In this document: in pieces, positions 55,439-63,963 of the stretch
How the letters are laid out: the number at the start of each line of letters is the position of its first letter
Position numbering within the stretch: the first letter of the stretch is position 1
DNA from: Aequorivita vitellina
Lineage (GTDB): Bacteria; Bacteroidota; Bacteroidia; Flavobacteriales; Flavobacteriaceae
Length of the DNA: 64,000 nt
Assembly (NCBI RefSeq): GCF_022008365.1
Contig: NZ_JAIRBA010000005.1
Coordinates: 62,001-126,000, forward strand
Reading direction: 5' to 3'
The notes under the pieces: generated by a model
What the model was told of the DNA's origin: nothing
The model's database searches: none
What the model saw: the letters and a program-made list of their open reading frames with translations, nothing else
Made by a program: the position numbers and the translations under genes

Positions 55439-56056
55439 ATGGCAAAAAAGAACGACATAGGAACGCTTTTTGAAAACAAGCTGAAGGAAGGAGAAAAGGC
55501 ACCAAACAACACTCTTTGGGCAAAAATAAACACTTCTTTAGAGAAAAAGGAACGCAAAAGAAAAAAGCTATTTTTATATTGGCTCACTGGCGGTGCAATA
55601 GTAGGTTTAATTGGTTTATGGATGATATTCAGCACTTCATTTAATGCTACTAAATCTAAAATTGATTCAATAAGCAATACTGTTATTAAAGATACACTCA
55701 ATAATATTGAAGTAGAGAACGATAAAACGAGCGACCTTAACATTTTAAATGATTCACTTTCTTCGAAAGAAAACAGTGCAAAAAAGGTACTTGAAATTAC
55801 GGATTTAAAGCTAGATTCAATTCATAAGACAAAAACAACCTTAGATAAAACTTCAAAAAACAACCTTATAAATCCTCTTTCAGAAAAGAACCGTATTGAA
55901 GAAACCTTTAAAGTTTCAGAGAAATACTACTATTATAATAGTCGCGATGGGAAACAAATAGTTATTGAGAACAAAAATGAAATAGACAGCATAATTTCAA
56001 AAAGTAAAATTGCCGCAGACTCCATTATTGTTAAAAAGAAAGACAGTTTAAAATAA
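55439..56056 (+). CDS. Single-helix membrane protein, probable anti-sigma partner
   Basis: A 205-residue protein: a charged cytoplasmic N-terminus of ~50 residues (with APNNTLWAKINTSLEKKERKRK), one membrane helix at about 44-62 and a long lysine/serine/aspartate-rich region outside. No named domain is visible. The position 3 bases after an ECF sigma gene and the topology are those of an anti-sigma factor, but the N-terminal zinc motif of typical ones is missing. The role is inferred. Confidence 0.65.
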   Translation: MAKKNDIGTLFENKLKEGEKAPNNTLWAKINTSLEKKERKRKKLFLYWLTGGAIVGLIGLWMIFSTSFNATKSKIDSISNTVIKDTLNNIEVENDKTSDLNILNDSLSSKENSAKKVLEITDLKLDSIHKTKTTLDKTSKNNLINPLSEKNRIEETFKVSEKYYYYNSRDGKQIVIENKNEIDSIISKSKIAADSIIVKKKDSLK

Positions 56057-56079
56057 TTACAAAATGTCTATTGTAGTTT

Positions 56080-56127
56080 AAAAAGGTTCCATTTAAAAAT
56101 TATTTAGTTAACTTTTGTAACCTTTTT
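56080..56127 (+). terminator. Probable terminator after the sigma/anti-sigma pair
   Basis: AAAAAGGTT and AACCTTTTT form a 9-base stem with a long (~30-base) loop, followed by a T-run. Confidence 0.45.
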
Positions 56128-56189
56128 TTAACTTGTTACGTATAACCAAATACACAAGTTTAAACCTTAATCTACAGGACATACCCTAA

Positions 56190-57053
56190 ATGAGACAACT
56201 TAAAATTACAAAGCAGGTAACCAACAGGGAAACTGCTTCATTAGACAAGTATCTTCAAGAAATTGGAAAAGTTGACTTAATCACCGCAGACGAAGAAGTA
56301 GAATTGGCACAGCGCATAAAAGCGGGTGACCATATAGCTTTGGAAAAATTAACCAAAGCAAATTTACGTTTTGTTGTTTCGGTGGCTAAGCAATACCAAA
56401 ACCAGGGGCTTACCCTTCCCGATCTTATAAACGAAGGAAATCTAGGTCTTATTAAAGCCGCACAACGTTTTGATGAAACACGTGGTTTTAAATTTATTTC
56501 ATATGCTGTTTGGTGGATTCGTCAATCTATTTTACAAGCTTTGGCAGAGCAATCGCGAATTGTGCGTTTGCCGTTGAATAAGATTGGTAGCATAAACAAG
56601 ATAAATAAAATGTACGCTTATCTGGAACAAGCCAATGAGCGTCCGCCTTCTGCCGAAGAAATAGCCAAAGAATTAGACATGACCATTAACGATGTTAAGG
56701 AGTCGATGAAAAATTCGGGTCGTCATGTCTCTATGGATGCCCCTCTAGTTGAAGGTGAAGATAGCAACCTGTACGATGTATTGCGAAGTGGTGAAAGCCC
56801 CAATCCCGATAAAACATTATTACACGAATCTTTGCGTACCGAAATTGAACGCGCATTAGAAACTTTAACACCTCGTGAAGCAGATGTTATAAGATTGTAT
56901 TTCGGCTTAGGTGATCAAAACCCAATGACCTTAGAAGAGATTGGTGAAACTTTTGATCTTACTAGAGAGCGAGTGCGCCAAATTAAAGAGAAAGCAATTA
57001 GAAGGTTGAAACACACGTCGCGCAGCAAAATATTAATGACATATTTGGGATAG
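56190..57053 (+). CDS. rpoD: Primary sigma factor RpoD (SigA)
   Basis: A 287-residue sigma-70, the short form characteristic of Bacteroidota that lacks the long N-terminal region 1.1 of E. coli. It has region 1.2 ([18 protein letters not shown]), region 2 ([20 protein letters not shown]... and [19 protein letters not shown]), region 3 and region 4 ([15 protein letters not shown] and [24 protein letters not shown]). This factor should read the TAnnTTTG boxes noted elsewhere in the window (family knowledge). Confidence 0.97.
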   Translation: MRQLKITKQVTNRETASLDKYLQEIGKVDLITADEEVELAQRIKAGDHIALEKLTKANLRFVVSVAKQYQNQGLTLPDLINEGNLGLIKAAQRFDETRGFKFISYAVWWIRQSILQALAEQSRIVRLPLNKIGSINKINKMYAYLEQANERPPSAEEIAKELDMTINDVKESMKNSGRHVSMDAPLVEGEDSNLYDVLRSGESPNPDKTLLHESLRTEIERALETLTPREADVIRLYFGLGDQNPMTLEEIGETFDLTRERVRQIKEKAIRRLKHTSRSKILMTYLG

Positions 57054-57385
57054 CTTCTACGTCGCTCAGCTACCGAGCTTTGAATACAATCATTGAACGG
57101 TGCCGAAATGGGCGGATAAACGATGATTAAAGTAGATATTGCAAATCCCTGAACGCTAACGACAGTATTTATTTCTCGATTTATCGGGAATGTAACTGTT
57201 CGTTTTTTGATTGATGAATGACCTCCGGCTGATTACCGGAGGTTTTTTCATGCCATAAAATTTCAAAAAGAAATTTTTCTAAAACCTTATTAAGAAGGTT
57301 AACGTCAAATTTTACACCCAGAATTTAAAGGATTCCCGGCTCCGCGGGAATTTTGATTTAATTAAAATCATTTATAAGATATATG
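57054..57385 (+). other. Intergenic region between rpoD and rpe
   Basis: A ~330-base non-coding stretch holding a terminator (57221-57249) and a second hairpin ATTCCCG-GCTCCG-CGGGAAT (57332-57351) just before the rpe promoter. The first 160 bases show nothing I can name. Confidence 0.45.
57221..57249 (+). terminator. Terminator downstream of rpoD
   Basis: ACCTCCGG and CCGGAGGT form an 8-base stem around CTGATTA, followed by TTTTT. Confidence 0.85.
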
Positions 57386-57393
57386 TACCTTTG
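57386..57393 (+). promoter_or_regulatory. Bacteroidota -7 box for rpe
   Basis: TACCTTTG matches TAnnTTTG exactly and ends 16 bases before the ATG at 57410. The upstream in-frame ATG at 57383 overlaps the box and is therefore unlikely. Confidence 0.6.
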
Positions 57394-57409
57394 CAAAAAC
57401 ACCTTTACA

Positions 57410-58069
57410 ATGAGCAACACAATTATTGCCCCTTCTATACTTGCAGCAGATTTCGCCAACTTACAGCGCGATATTGAATTAATTAACAACAGTGAAGCCG
57501 AATGGTTCCACTTAGATGTTATGGACGGTGTTTTTGTGCCAAATATTTCTTTCGGAATGCCCGTTATTAAAAGTATTGCGAAGCATGCCAAAAAACCGTT
57601 GGATGTACATTTAATGATTATTGATCCTGATAGATATATAAAAGTATTTGCTGAACTAGGTGCCAATGTGCTCACGGTTCATTTTGAAGCTTGCACACAT
57701 CTACACCGCACCCTACAAGCTATTAAAGATGAAGGCATGCAAGCAGGAGTCGCTATAAATCCGCATACCAATGTTTCATTATTAGAAGACACAATTAAAG
57801 ATATAGATTTGGTATGTATGATGAGCGTTAACCCTGGTTTTGGCGGACAGAGTTTTATTGAAAATACGTACAAAAAAGTAAGACAACTTAAAAAAATCAT
57901 CGAAGCCAACGGTGCTTCTATAAAAATTGAAATAGACGGTGGGGTAACCAATAAAAACGCAAAACAACTAGTTGATGCGGGTGCCGATGTGTTAGTGGCC
58001 GGAAGCTATGTTTTTGGTGCGAGTGACCCTACGCAAACAATTTCAGATTTAGTTAAACTTACTCGTTAG
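57410..58069 (+). CDS. rpe: Ribulose-phosphate 3-epimerase
   Basis: A 219-residue TIM-barrel enzyme of the pentose phosphate pathway. APSILAADFANLQRDIEL, WFHLDVMDGVFVPNISFG, DVHLMI, MSVNPGFGGQSFIE and EIDGGV carry the metal and catalytic residues. I start at ATG 57410 (MSNTIIAPSIL), the canonical length; an earlier ATG lies in the promoter. It is monocistronic. Confidence 0.97.
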   Translation: MSNTIIAPSILAADFANLQRDIELINNSEAEWFHLDVMDGVFVPNISFGMPVIKSIAKHAKKPLDVHLMIIDPDRYIKVFAELGANVLTVHFEACTHLHRTLQAIKDEGMQAGVAINPHTNVSLLEDTIKDIDLVCMMSVNPGFGGQSFIENTYKKVRQLKKIIEANGASIKIEIDGGVTNKNAKQLVDAGADVLVAGSYVFGASDPTQTISDLVKLTR

Positions 58070-58090
58070 TTTTATTTCGTATTCAACAAT

Positions 58091-58125
58091 CTTCAAATTT
58101 GAAGGTTTTGCATTTTTTTATTTTT
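58091..58125 (+). terminator. Possible terminator after rpe
   Basis: The palindrome CTTCAAATTTGAAG (58091-58104) is followed by an interrupted T-run. The AT-rich stem is weak. Confidence 0.35.
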
Positions 58126-58190
58126 ATTAAATTTATACATAGCAGGTAGGGTATTCCACATAGTACCTGTTATATTAAAAATGCGGAACC

Positions 58191-60473
58191 ATGAAAATAA
58201 CTGTACTATTTAATTTAATTCTACTTTTAGTAAGCTCACAAACATTTGCACAAGACCCAAATTGGAGTTACATACGTCGAGACAATACCGGCATTGGAAG
58301 TCTTGAACACACTACAATTAGAGGCGATTTTTTCAACAATATTTGGACTGGTGGCTATTCTTCCACAGCAAATGAAGGAAGCTTGGTACGAATAAAAACC
58401 AGTGATACACTATATACCAATTGGGCTACCTATAATGAAAACTACCTTCCCAATGGGTTTATTTTTGATATTGATTTTGACAGCACTGGCATTATTTGGG
58501 TTTCCACAGAACTCGGTATAGTTACTTCGGATGATGGCTTGGTTTGGCAACTTTACGATACTTCTAATACGCCGTTGTTAGCCAATGTTACACGAGCATT
58601 AGCCATTGATAGTAACGATAACATTTGGGCGGTAATTTCAGATAATAATCCATCGCAGGCCGGGGTAGCACATTTTGACGGCACCACTTGGGAATATTTT
58701 ACCAGTGCAAATTCCAACTTTCCTACGGTTGGCGAAATTAAAGACATTCAAATAGATGCCAACGACGGTGTGTGGATAGCTACAGATATGGGCTTGGTGC
58801 AATACAATGGCACAGATTGGACGCATTATACCACAACCAACAGCGGTCTTTCAGAAGATGATATTCTCGAAATTTCCTTAGATAATCAAGACAGAATTTG
58901 GTCGCTAGTAGGAAATGCAATCGATATTTTTGACGGTACAACTTGGACTCAAATAAATCAAAACGACTGGCCTATTTCAAACTTCTATGGTTTTTCAATG
59001 GATATTCGCGACGACAAGGTTCTTATAGCGGGAAGCAACACTACCATTGTATATTTTGATGGTACAGATTGGTTTTCGGAGTACACAAATTTTTATATGT
59101 ACGATTGTTTTATCGATGCAGAAAACAACTATTGGGTATCGGGTTCGGGAACCGTGGCAAAATTTGACGGTACAGATTATACAAAATACACGCAGTACAA
59201 TACGGGCTTACCCACTAATTTTAACAACGATATTTTTATAGATAGTCAAGGTCGCAAATGGTTCGCAAATGGCAATGGTGGTATTCAAGTATTTGATTGT
59301 CCAAATTGGGAAGTTTATGGGCCCAACAATGAAGGCCTCTACCCCAACCCACAGCCACTATATCAAACAACCATAGGCAGTTCAATTTCTGAAGATGCCG
59401 ACGGTGACATTTGGTTTACTTATGATGGCACTTCGGGATATGCCATACAAGTACCCGATGGAAACTATCAAGATTATGCCGCTTGGGTAATTTGGGACAA
59501 CACCAATTCGCACCCTGGGTTACAAAGCCTTGAAGAAGTTGAAGCCACAGATGACGGTAAGGTTTTTATTCGCGGTTTTAATTACAATACTTTTATGTAT
59601 GATAAAAATACGAACACTTGGACGCTATGGGATAATACAAATGGATTAAGCGCGCCTCCCTATTGCCTTACTGCTAGGCCGGGCGGTAAAATGTATGCAG
59701 GAAACTTTCAAGGTATAGATGTTTTTGAAAATGGCGCTTGGACAAGTATAAACCTTTCTTCTGAAGGGATAAGTAACGTACGAGATATTGCTTTTGATGC
59801 AAATGACCATATGTGGATCGCAAGCGCCGAAGGCCTTTGGAAATATGACGGTACTACGTGGACCAATTGGAACGAATCTAATAGCAATATAGCTGCAAAC
59901 TACGTTACTGCCATAGATATTGATACAACTACGAATTATGTCTATTTAAGTGCACACAATACGCAAATCTGGCCCTATTACGGCGGAATATCGTATTTTG
60001 ACGGAATTGCCAGCGACTTTACCACGTTTTTGGACGGAAGCTCTCCCCTTGCACATAAACAAGTAGAAGATATTGCCATCGATTCTTTCGGAAATATTTG
60101 GGCATTAACACAGAGCGAAGGTTTTAGCATTTACAACCCGGCTGGAATAGATGGTTTTGAATGTATTGATCACACAATAGAGCGCATACTTAGTGTTCCA
60201 GAATTTGATAACGACAATACACTTATTGCTATAAATCATCCCAATCCATTTTCTTCCAAAACAACAATTGAAGTTATCACAGAAGATTCGCATCCAATTT
60301 CACTTGAAATTTATGATATTTTGGGTAGAAAAATTCAATCAATTTTAGAACGGGATATACACATTGGGAAAAACGAAATAACCGTTGATTTATCACTCGA
60401 AAGCACGGGTATATACTTTGGTAAAATTTCGACTAATAAGAAATCCAAAACCATAAAATTGCTGAAAAATTAA
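58191..60473 (+). CDS. Secreted regulator-propeller-like protein with T9SS sorting domain
   Basis: A 760-residue T9SS cargo. The signal peptide ends SQTFAQ. The body is built from ~45-55-residue repeats with the pattern IAIDSNDNIWAVISD...FDGTTWEYFT...NSNFPTVGEI, like the propeller blades of hybrid two-component sensors, but no membrane helix or kinase follows. About ten to thirteen blades fill residues 30-660, enough for one or two propellers. The C-terminal sorting domain (about 680-760) contains HPNPFSSKTT and ends TIKLLKN. The ligand is unknown. Confidence 0.85.
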   Translation: MKITVLFNLILLLVSSQTFAQDPNWSYIRRDNTGIGSLEHTTIRGDFFNNIWTGGYSSTANEGSLVRIKTSDTLYTNWATYNENYLPNGFIFDIDFDSTGIIWVSTELGIVTSDDGLVWQLYDTSNTPLLANVTRALAIDSNDNIWAVISDNNPSQAGVAHFDGTTWEYFTSANSNFPTVGEIKDIQIDANDGVWIATDMGLVQYNGTDWTHYTTTNSGLSEDDILEISLDNQDRIWSLVGNAIDIFDGTTWTQINQNDWPISNFYGFSMDIRDDKVLIAGSNTTIVYFDGTDWFSEYTNFYMYDCFIDAENNYWVSGSGTVAKFDGTDYTKYTQYNTGLPTNFNNDIFIDSQGRKWFANGNGGIQVFDCPNWEVYGPNNEGLYPNPQPLYQTTIGSSISEDADGDIWFTYDGTSGYAIQVPDGNYQDYAAWVIWDNTNSHPGLQSLEEVEATDDGKVFIRGFNYNTFMYDKNTNTWTLWDNTNGLSAPPYCLTARPGGKMYAGNFQGIDVFENGAWTSINLSSEGISNVRDIAFDANDHMWIASAEGLWKYDGTTWTNWNESNSNIAANYVTAIDIDTTTNYVYLSAHNTQIWPYYGGISYFDGIASDFTTFLDGSSPLAHKQVEDIAIDSFGNIWALTQSEGFSIYNPAGIDGFECIDHTIERILSVPEFDNDNTLIAINHPNPFSSKTTIEVITEDSHPISLEIYDILGRKIQSILERDIHIGKNEITVDLSLESTGIYFGKISTNKKSKTIKLLKN

Positions 60474-60510
60474 ACAATTGCTTAAAGGAAGTTAACGTAG
60501 TTCTTTTCAT

Positions 60511-60518
60511 TAAATTTG
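60511..60518 (+). promoter_or_regulatory. Bacteroidota -7 box for the YpdA-like gene
   Basis: TAAATTTG matches TAnnTTTG exactly and ends 15 bases before the TTG start at 60534. Confidence 0.5.
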
Positions 60519-60533
60519 CCATAAAACAATACT

Positions 60534-61505
60534 TTGGCAACTATAAAAGATGTACTTATAATTGGTGCAGGTCCTATTGGAATAGCCTGCGCTTTGGCGT
60601 GTAAAAAGAAAAATTTAGATTACGTGGTTGTTGAAAAAGGCCCGTTAACAAATTCGCTTTACAACTATCCATTAAATATGACTTTTTTTTCTACTTCAGA
60701 AAAATTAGAGATAGACGATATTCCTTTTATAAGCAACAATCCAAAGCCCACCCGAAATGAAGCCCTAGAATATTACAGGCGGGTGGCTACTTCAAATAAT
60801 TTAAATATTAATTTATACGAAGAAATTGTTACGGTTGAAAAAACTAGTGATGGTTTCGAGATTACTTCAGATAAAAATAACTACAGCACTAAAAATATTA
60901 TTGTAAGCACGGGTTTTTATGACATTCCAAAAATGCTGAATGTACCCGGGGAAGATCTACCAAAAGTTACCCATTATTACAAAGAAGCGCATCCGTATGT
61001 TATGCAGAAAGTTGTCGTTGTGGGGGCGAGTAATTCATCTGTTGATGCTGCTTTAGAAATATACAGAAAAGGCGGGGATGTTACTATGGTTATTCGCGGC
61101 TCAGAAATTGGTGAACGTGTTAAATATTGGGTAAAACCCGATATTGAAAACCGAATTAAAGAAGGAAGTATTAAAGCTTTTTTTAATTCTGAAATTACCG
61201 AAATTACAAGTGATTCAGTCATCATTAAAACTCCGGAAGGCACTAAAAGACTCGCAAATGATTTTGTAGTAGCACTTACGGGTTACAAACCTAATTTCGA
61301 ATTTTTAGAGAAGTTAGGAGTGAAACTGAGTGCAGATGCAAATAAATTCCCTACTTACAATCCTAAAACAATGGAAACCAATATAAAGGGTCTGTATTTA
61401 GCTGGTGTTATTTGTGGAGGAATGGAAACCCATAAGTGGTTTATTGAAAATTCACGGATACACGCTAAAATAATTGTGGAACATATTGTTGCATCGCAAT
61501 TTTGA
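60534..61505 (+). CDS. ypdA: YpdA-family bacillithiol disulfide reductase (FAD/NAD(P)H)
   Basis: A 323-residue flavoprotein. The FAD loop is LIIGAGPIGIACALACKKK at the N-terminus, followed by YVVVEKGPLTNSLYNYP, the YpdA signature. A second dinucleotide loop reads VVVVGASNSSVDAALEI at about residue 165, and LYLAGVICGGMETHKWFIEN is near the end. Unlike thioredoxin reductase it lacks a redox CxxC. YpdA reduces oxidised bacillithiol in Firmicutes; in this organism the thiol is inferred. The start is TTG 60534, downstream of the promoter box. Confidence 0.85.
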   Translation: MATIKDVLIIGAGPIGIACALACKKKNLDYVVVEKGPLTNSLYNYPLNMTFFSTSEKLEIDDIPFISNNPKPTRNEALEYYRRVATSNNLNINLYEEIVTVEKTSDGFEITSDKNNYSTKNIIVSTGFYDIPKMLNVPGEDLPKVTHYYKEAHPYVMQKVVVVGASNSSVDAALEIYRKGGDVTMVIRGSEIGERVKYWVKPDIENRIKEGSIKAFFNSEITEITSDSVIIKTPEGTKRLANDFVVALTGYKPNFEFLEKLGVKLSADANKFPTYNPKTMETNIKGLYLAGVICGGMETHKWFIENSRIHAKIIVEHIVASQF

Positions 61506-61506
61506 T

Positions 61507-61537
61507 TATTGATTAAAGCACTTTAACATAATCAATA
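61507..61537. other. Inverted repeat between convergent genes
   Basis: TATTGATTA (61507-61515) and TAATCAATA (61529-61537) enclose TTAAAGCACTTTAA, itself a palindrome. It covers the 3' ends of both convergent genes. No clear T-run follows, so a terminator role is possible but weak. Confidence 0.4.
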
Positions 61538-62368
61538 TTGGGCAAAATTAAAGTTTAGCAATTTCTTAGTGTAATCATAAATTTTGGGAAACTGGCTTTT
61601 AAACTCTGTTGGCGACTCAAAAAAATATTCTGCCAATACAGCCATAAACTCATACTGATTTGAAAAAGCGTACGCGCGAAAAAACGCAGTCTTGTCTATT
61701 TTATCCTTCACATTTTGAAGAGTTAGTTGTTTTAATATATTCTGAAAATGTTTGGAGAACCGCAAAGAGTCTAAGTCGCGACTTGTTTTAGCTTCCAATT
61801 GCATGGCGTGCATAAATTCATGAATCCCTACGTTTAGGTTATCATTAGTGATTTTAAAGCCATTTTCAAAATCGCTCCAAGAAAACACCAAGGCCTTTTC
61901 CTTTGGATTAAATTCACCTTTATGGTAGTTATTATTTATTACACTGAAAAATTGGTCGGGATAGATAAGCACGACATTTATTAATGAATAACTATAATTT
62001 TTTCTTCCAAAGCTTAACATGCAACCCACTGCGGCAATTAGAACGCTCATCCGTTCCGTAACAATGAGATTATCTCTTCCAATAAATCTTTTTTCTGAAA
62101 TAAAATGTGCTACGCGATGCTCAAACTGCTGTTTTTGCTTTTTTGTAAGTAGATTATAAAAATTGAATTCAGTTGTAAGTATTGACAATTGTACAGCTGA
62201 AAGTTTTTTATAAATAAAATAGTGTCGAAACAGAGGTTTATTAAATTGGGCAGCATATAAATTTTCAAAAAAACGAAAGAGAAAGAGTAAAAATCCAAGT
62301 AATACAATTCCGTAAGCATACGGTGCAAGCCAAGGAGCATAGACTTCAGAAAGATAGAAAAACAGCAT
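61532..62368 (-). CDS. MtfA-like zinc-dependent peptidase
   Basis: A 278-residue protein with an N-terminal membrane helix (residues about 13-34) and an MtfA/M90 peptidase domain. The zinc motif is H183-E184-F-M-H187, followed by AMQLEAKTSRDLDS, and a downstream EYFFESP glutamate region is typical of the family (NQYEFMAVLAEYFFESP). MtfA of E. coli binds Mlc and controls sugar uptake; here the soluble domain is membrane-anchored and the substrate unknown. It is convergent with ypdA. Confidence 0.88.
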   Translation of the reverse strand: MLFFYLSEVYAPWLAPYAYGIVLLGFLLFLFRFFENLYAAQFNKPLFRHYFIYKKLSAVQLSILTTEFNFYNLLTKKQKQQFEHRVAHFISEKRFIGRDNLIVTERMSVLIAAVGCMLSFGRKNYSYSLINVVLIYPDQFFSVINNNYHKGEFNPKEKALVFSWSDFENGFKITNDNLNVGIHEFMHAMQLEAKTSRDLDSLRFSKHFQNILKQLTLQNVKDKIDKTAFFRAYAFSNQYEFMAVLAEYFFESPTEFKSQFPKIYDYTKKLLNFNFAQY

Positions 62369-62435
62369 ATATTAACTTTTCTAAAAATTATAACGTTTTA
62401 AAATGTGCTATATTCTCTAAATAAAACGCATAAAA

Positions 62436-62463
62436 AAATCCCCAGCAAACGCCGGGGATTTCT
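62436..62463 (-). terminator. Terminator after susD
   Basis: AATCCCC and GGGGATT form a 7-base stem (loop about 9 bases); read on the minus strand it is followed by a run of seven T. Confidence 0.85.
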
Positions 62464-62494
62464 CTATAATTGAAATTGCTGTGTTAGCTATTTC

Positions 62495-63952
62495 TTAAAA
62501 ATCAAACGTATAAAACTTATCCCAGAACAATCTAGTTTCAGGAGCATCTCCGCCAATAGCAGATGAAGCAGCGTTATAGTTATCTTCATTCAATGTTTGC
62601 TCAGCTACTGGGTATAAGTAACGGGTTGGGAAACCAGACTCAGCACCAGTTGGCTCAGCTAAAATTGGGTAATCCAAACGACGTACAGATAGGTAATTAG
62701 CAAAAGTTCTGTTGTAAAGACCTAAGTAAGCTTGCGTACCAATAACTTGTTTCCAAGCTGGATTAGAGATACTTGTCGCTAATGCGCTTGCGTAATCAAC
62801 TTCAGGCTTCGCTAAGTAAGTAGCTACATCGTCCGCACCCCAGTAATCGAATGATGCTGTAATTCCAGCAGCATAATGGGTTGCAGCATCACCACCTACA
62901 GAATAACCTCTAGCCGCAGCTTCAGCCATTAAAAATCTAACTTCAACATAGGAAAGAAGCACTCCAGGTTCAGTAGGATCTACCAAACGATCGGCAACGT
63001 GAGAGAAGTCTGGATAAGCTGATATTTCACCAATTTGTCCACCAATATATTCACCATCAACATCTGTGAAATAAACCGGTCTTCTAGGATCTTCTAAATC
63101 ATTCATAATATCGATGATTGTTACAGCAGCAACATAGTCATTACGTCCACTAAGAACAAGGTTATCATTCATTGGGTTGTTATTAGGCGCTGCAGCTGAA
63201 TACATATAACTTCCGTTATCTGCATTGCTAGTAAACACACCGCTTGTAACAGCAGATTCTACAGTAGATTTAGAGAGGCCTGCGTCAACATCAGAAAGCA
63301 TAATACCCATTCTTAATTTTAAAGAATTAGCAAACTTTTTCCAATTTGAAACATCACCGCTATACATAAGGTCTTGGGTACCGTTAAAGCTTCCAACACC
63401 TGTATTCATACTTCCAATGGCAGCATTTAAACGGGCAATTAAGTCTTTGTAAATAGTAAGACCGTCATCGTAAGCTGGCAATAGATTTTCAATATCTAAA
63501 GCTTCACTATAAGGAACATCGCCGTAAGTTTCCACTAAGTTACTATAAGCATAAACAGTTAGCACTTCAATAATTGCTAGCTTGTTTGGCTTAAGAGCGT
63601 TAGTAAGATCATTATCAGTTTCAGAAATAACTCTTGCAGCTTCGTCTAAATCTTTTAGCACGTCTCTGTACATTTCTCTCCAGTGGTTATCTGGAATGGC
63701 ACGAGTAATTTGATCGTACTGACTTTCATCGGTATAAGTGGTCTCCTGAAGTTGTTGCGTCCATAACCTTAAGTTATTAAGGTTAACGTTTGGAGTCACA
63801 ACTTGGTCGGCCAACTGCTTTTGAGCAGAGGCGAACAAACTTTCACCACTCACTGCAGTAGGGTCTTTTATATTCTGGTTCAGGTCTTCAAGATTGTCTG
63901 AACACGATACGGCCATAACTGCCGCAGTTAGTATTAAAAATATTTTCTTCAT
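62495..63952 (-). CDS. susD: SusD/RagB-family nutrient-binding outer-membrane lipoprotein
   Basis: A 485-residue lipoprotein (lipobox AVSC at about residue 17) that binds glycan or peptide ligands on the cell surface for a SusC-type TonB-dependent transporter. Helical TPR-like regions (ANLRL..., MYRDVLKDLDEAARVISE, IIEVLTVYAYSNLVETYGDVPYSEAL) and RFLMAEAAARGY are family hallmarks of the SusD-like_2 group. The end reads WDKFYTFDF. It is last in its operon; the preceding gene at the window's edge ends as SusC genes do. The ligand is unknown. Confidence 0.9.
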   Translation of the reverse strand: MKKIFLILTAAVMAVSCSDNLEDLNQNIKDPTAVSGESLFASAQKQLADQVVTPNVNLNNLRLWTQQLQETTYTDESQYDQITRAIPDNHWREMYRDVLKDLDEAARVISETDNDLTNALKPNKLAIIEVLTVYAYSNLVETYGDVPYSEALDIENLLPAYDDGLTIYKDLIARLNAAIGSMNTGVGSFNGTQDLMYSGDVSNWKKFANSLKLRMGIMLSDVDAGLSKSTVESAVTSGVFTSNADNGSYMYSAAAPNNNPMNDNLVLSGRNDYVAAVTIIDIMNDLEDPRRPVYFTDVDGEYIGGQIGEISAYPDFSHVADRLVDPTEPGVLLSYVEVRFLMAEAAARGYSVGGDAATHYAAGITASFDYWGADDVATYLAKPEVDYASALATSISNPAWKQVIGTQAYLGLYNRTFANYLSVRRLDYPILAEPTGAESGFPTRYLYPVAEQTLNEDNYNAASSAIGGDAPETRLFWDKFYTFDF

Positions 63953-63963
63953 TTGTCTATATA

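Noticed and set aside
55432-55743. 103-codon minus-strand ORF opposite the anti-sigma-like gene
   Set aside because: Its hydrophobic look is a mirror of the lysine/asparagine-rich plus-strand gene, which fits the operon; no independent support.
58143-58167. Operator-like inverted repeat CAGGTA/TACCTG before the propeller gene
   Set aside because: Only six paired bases with a 13-base spacer; expected by chance in AT-rich spacers and not seen elsewhere in the window.
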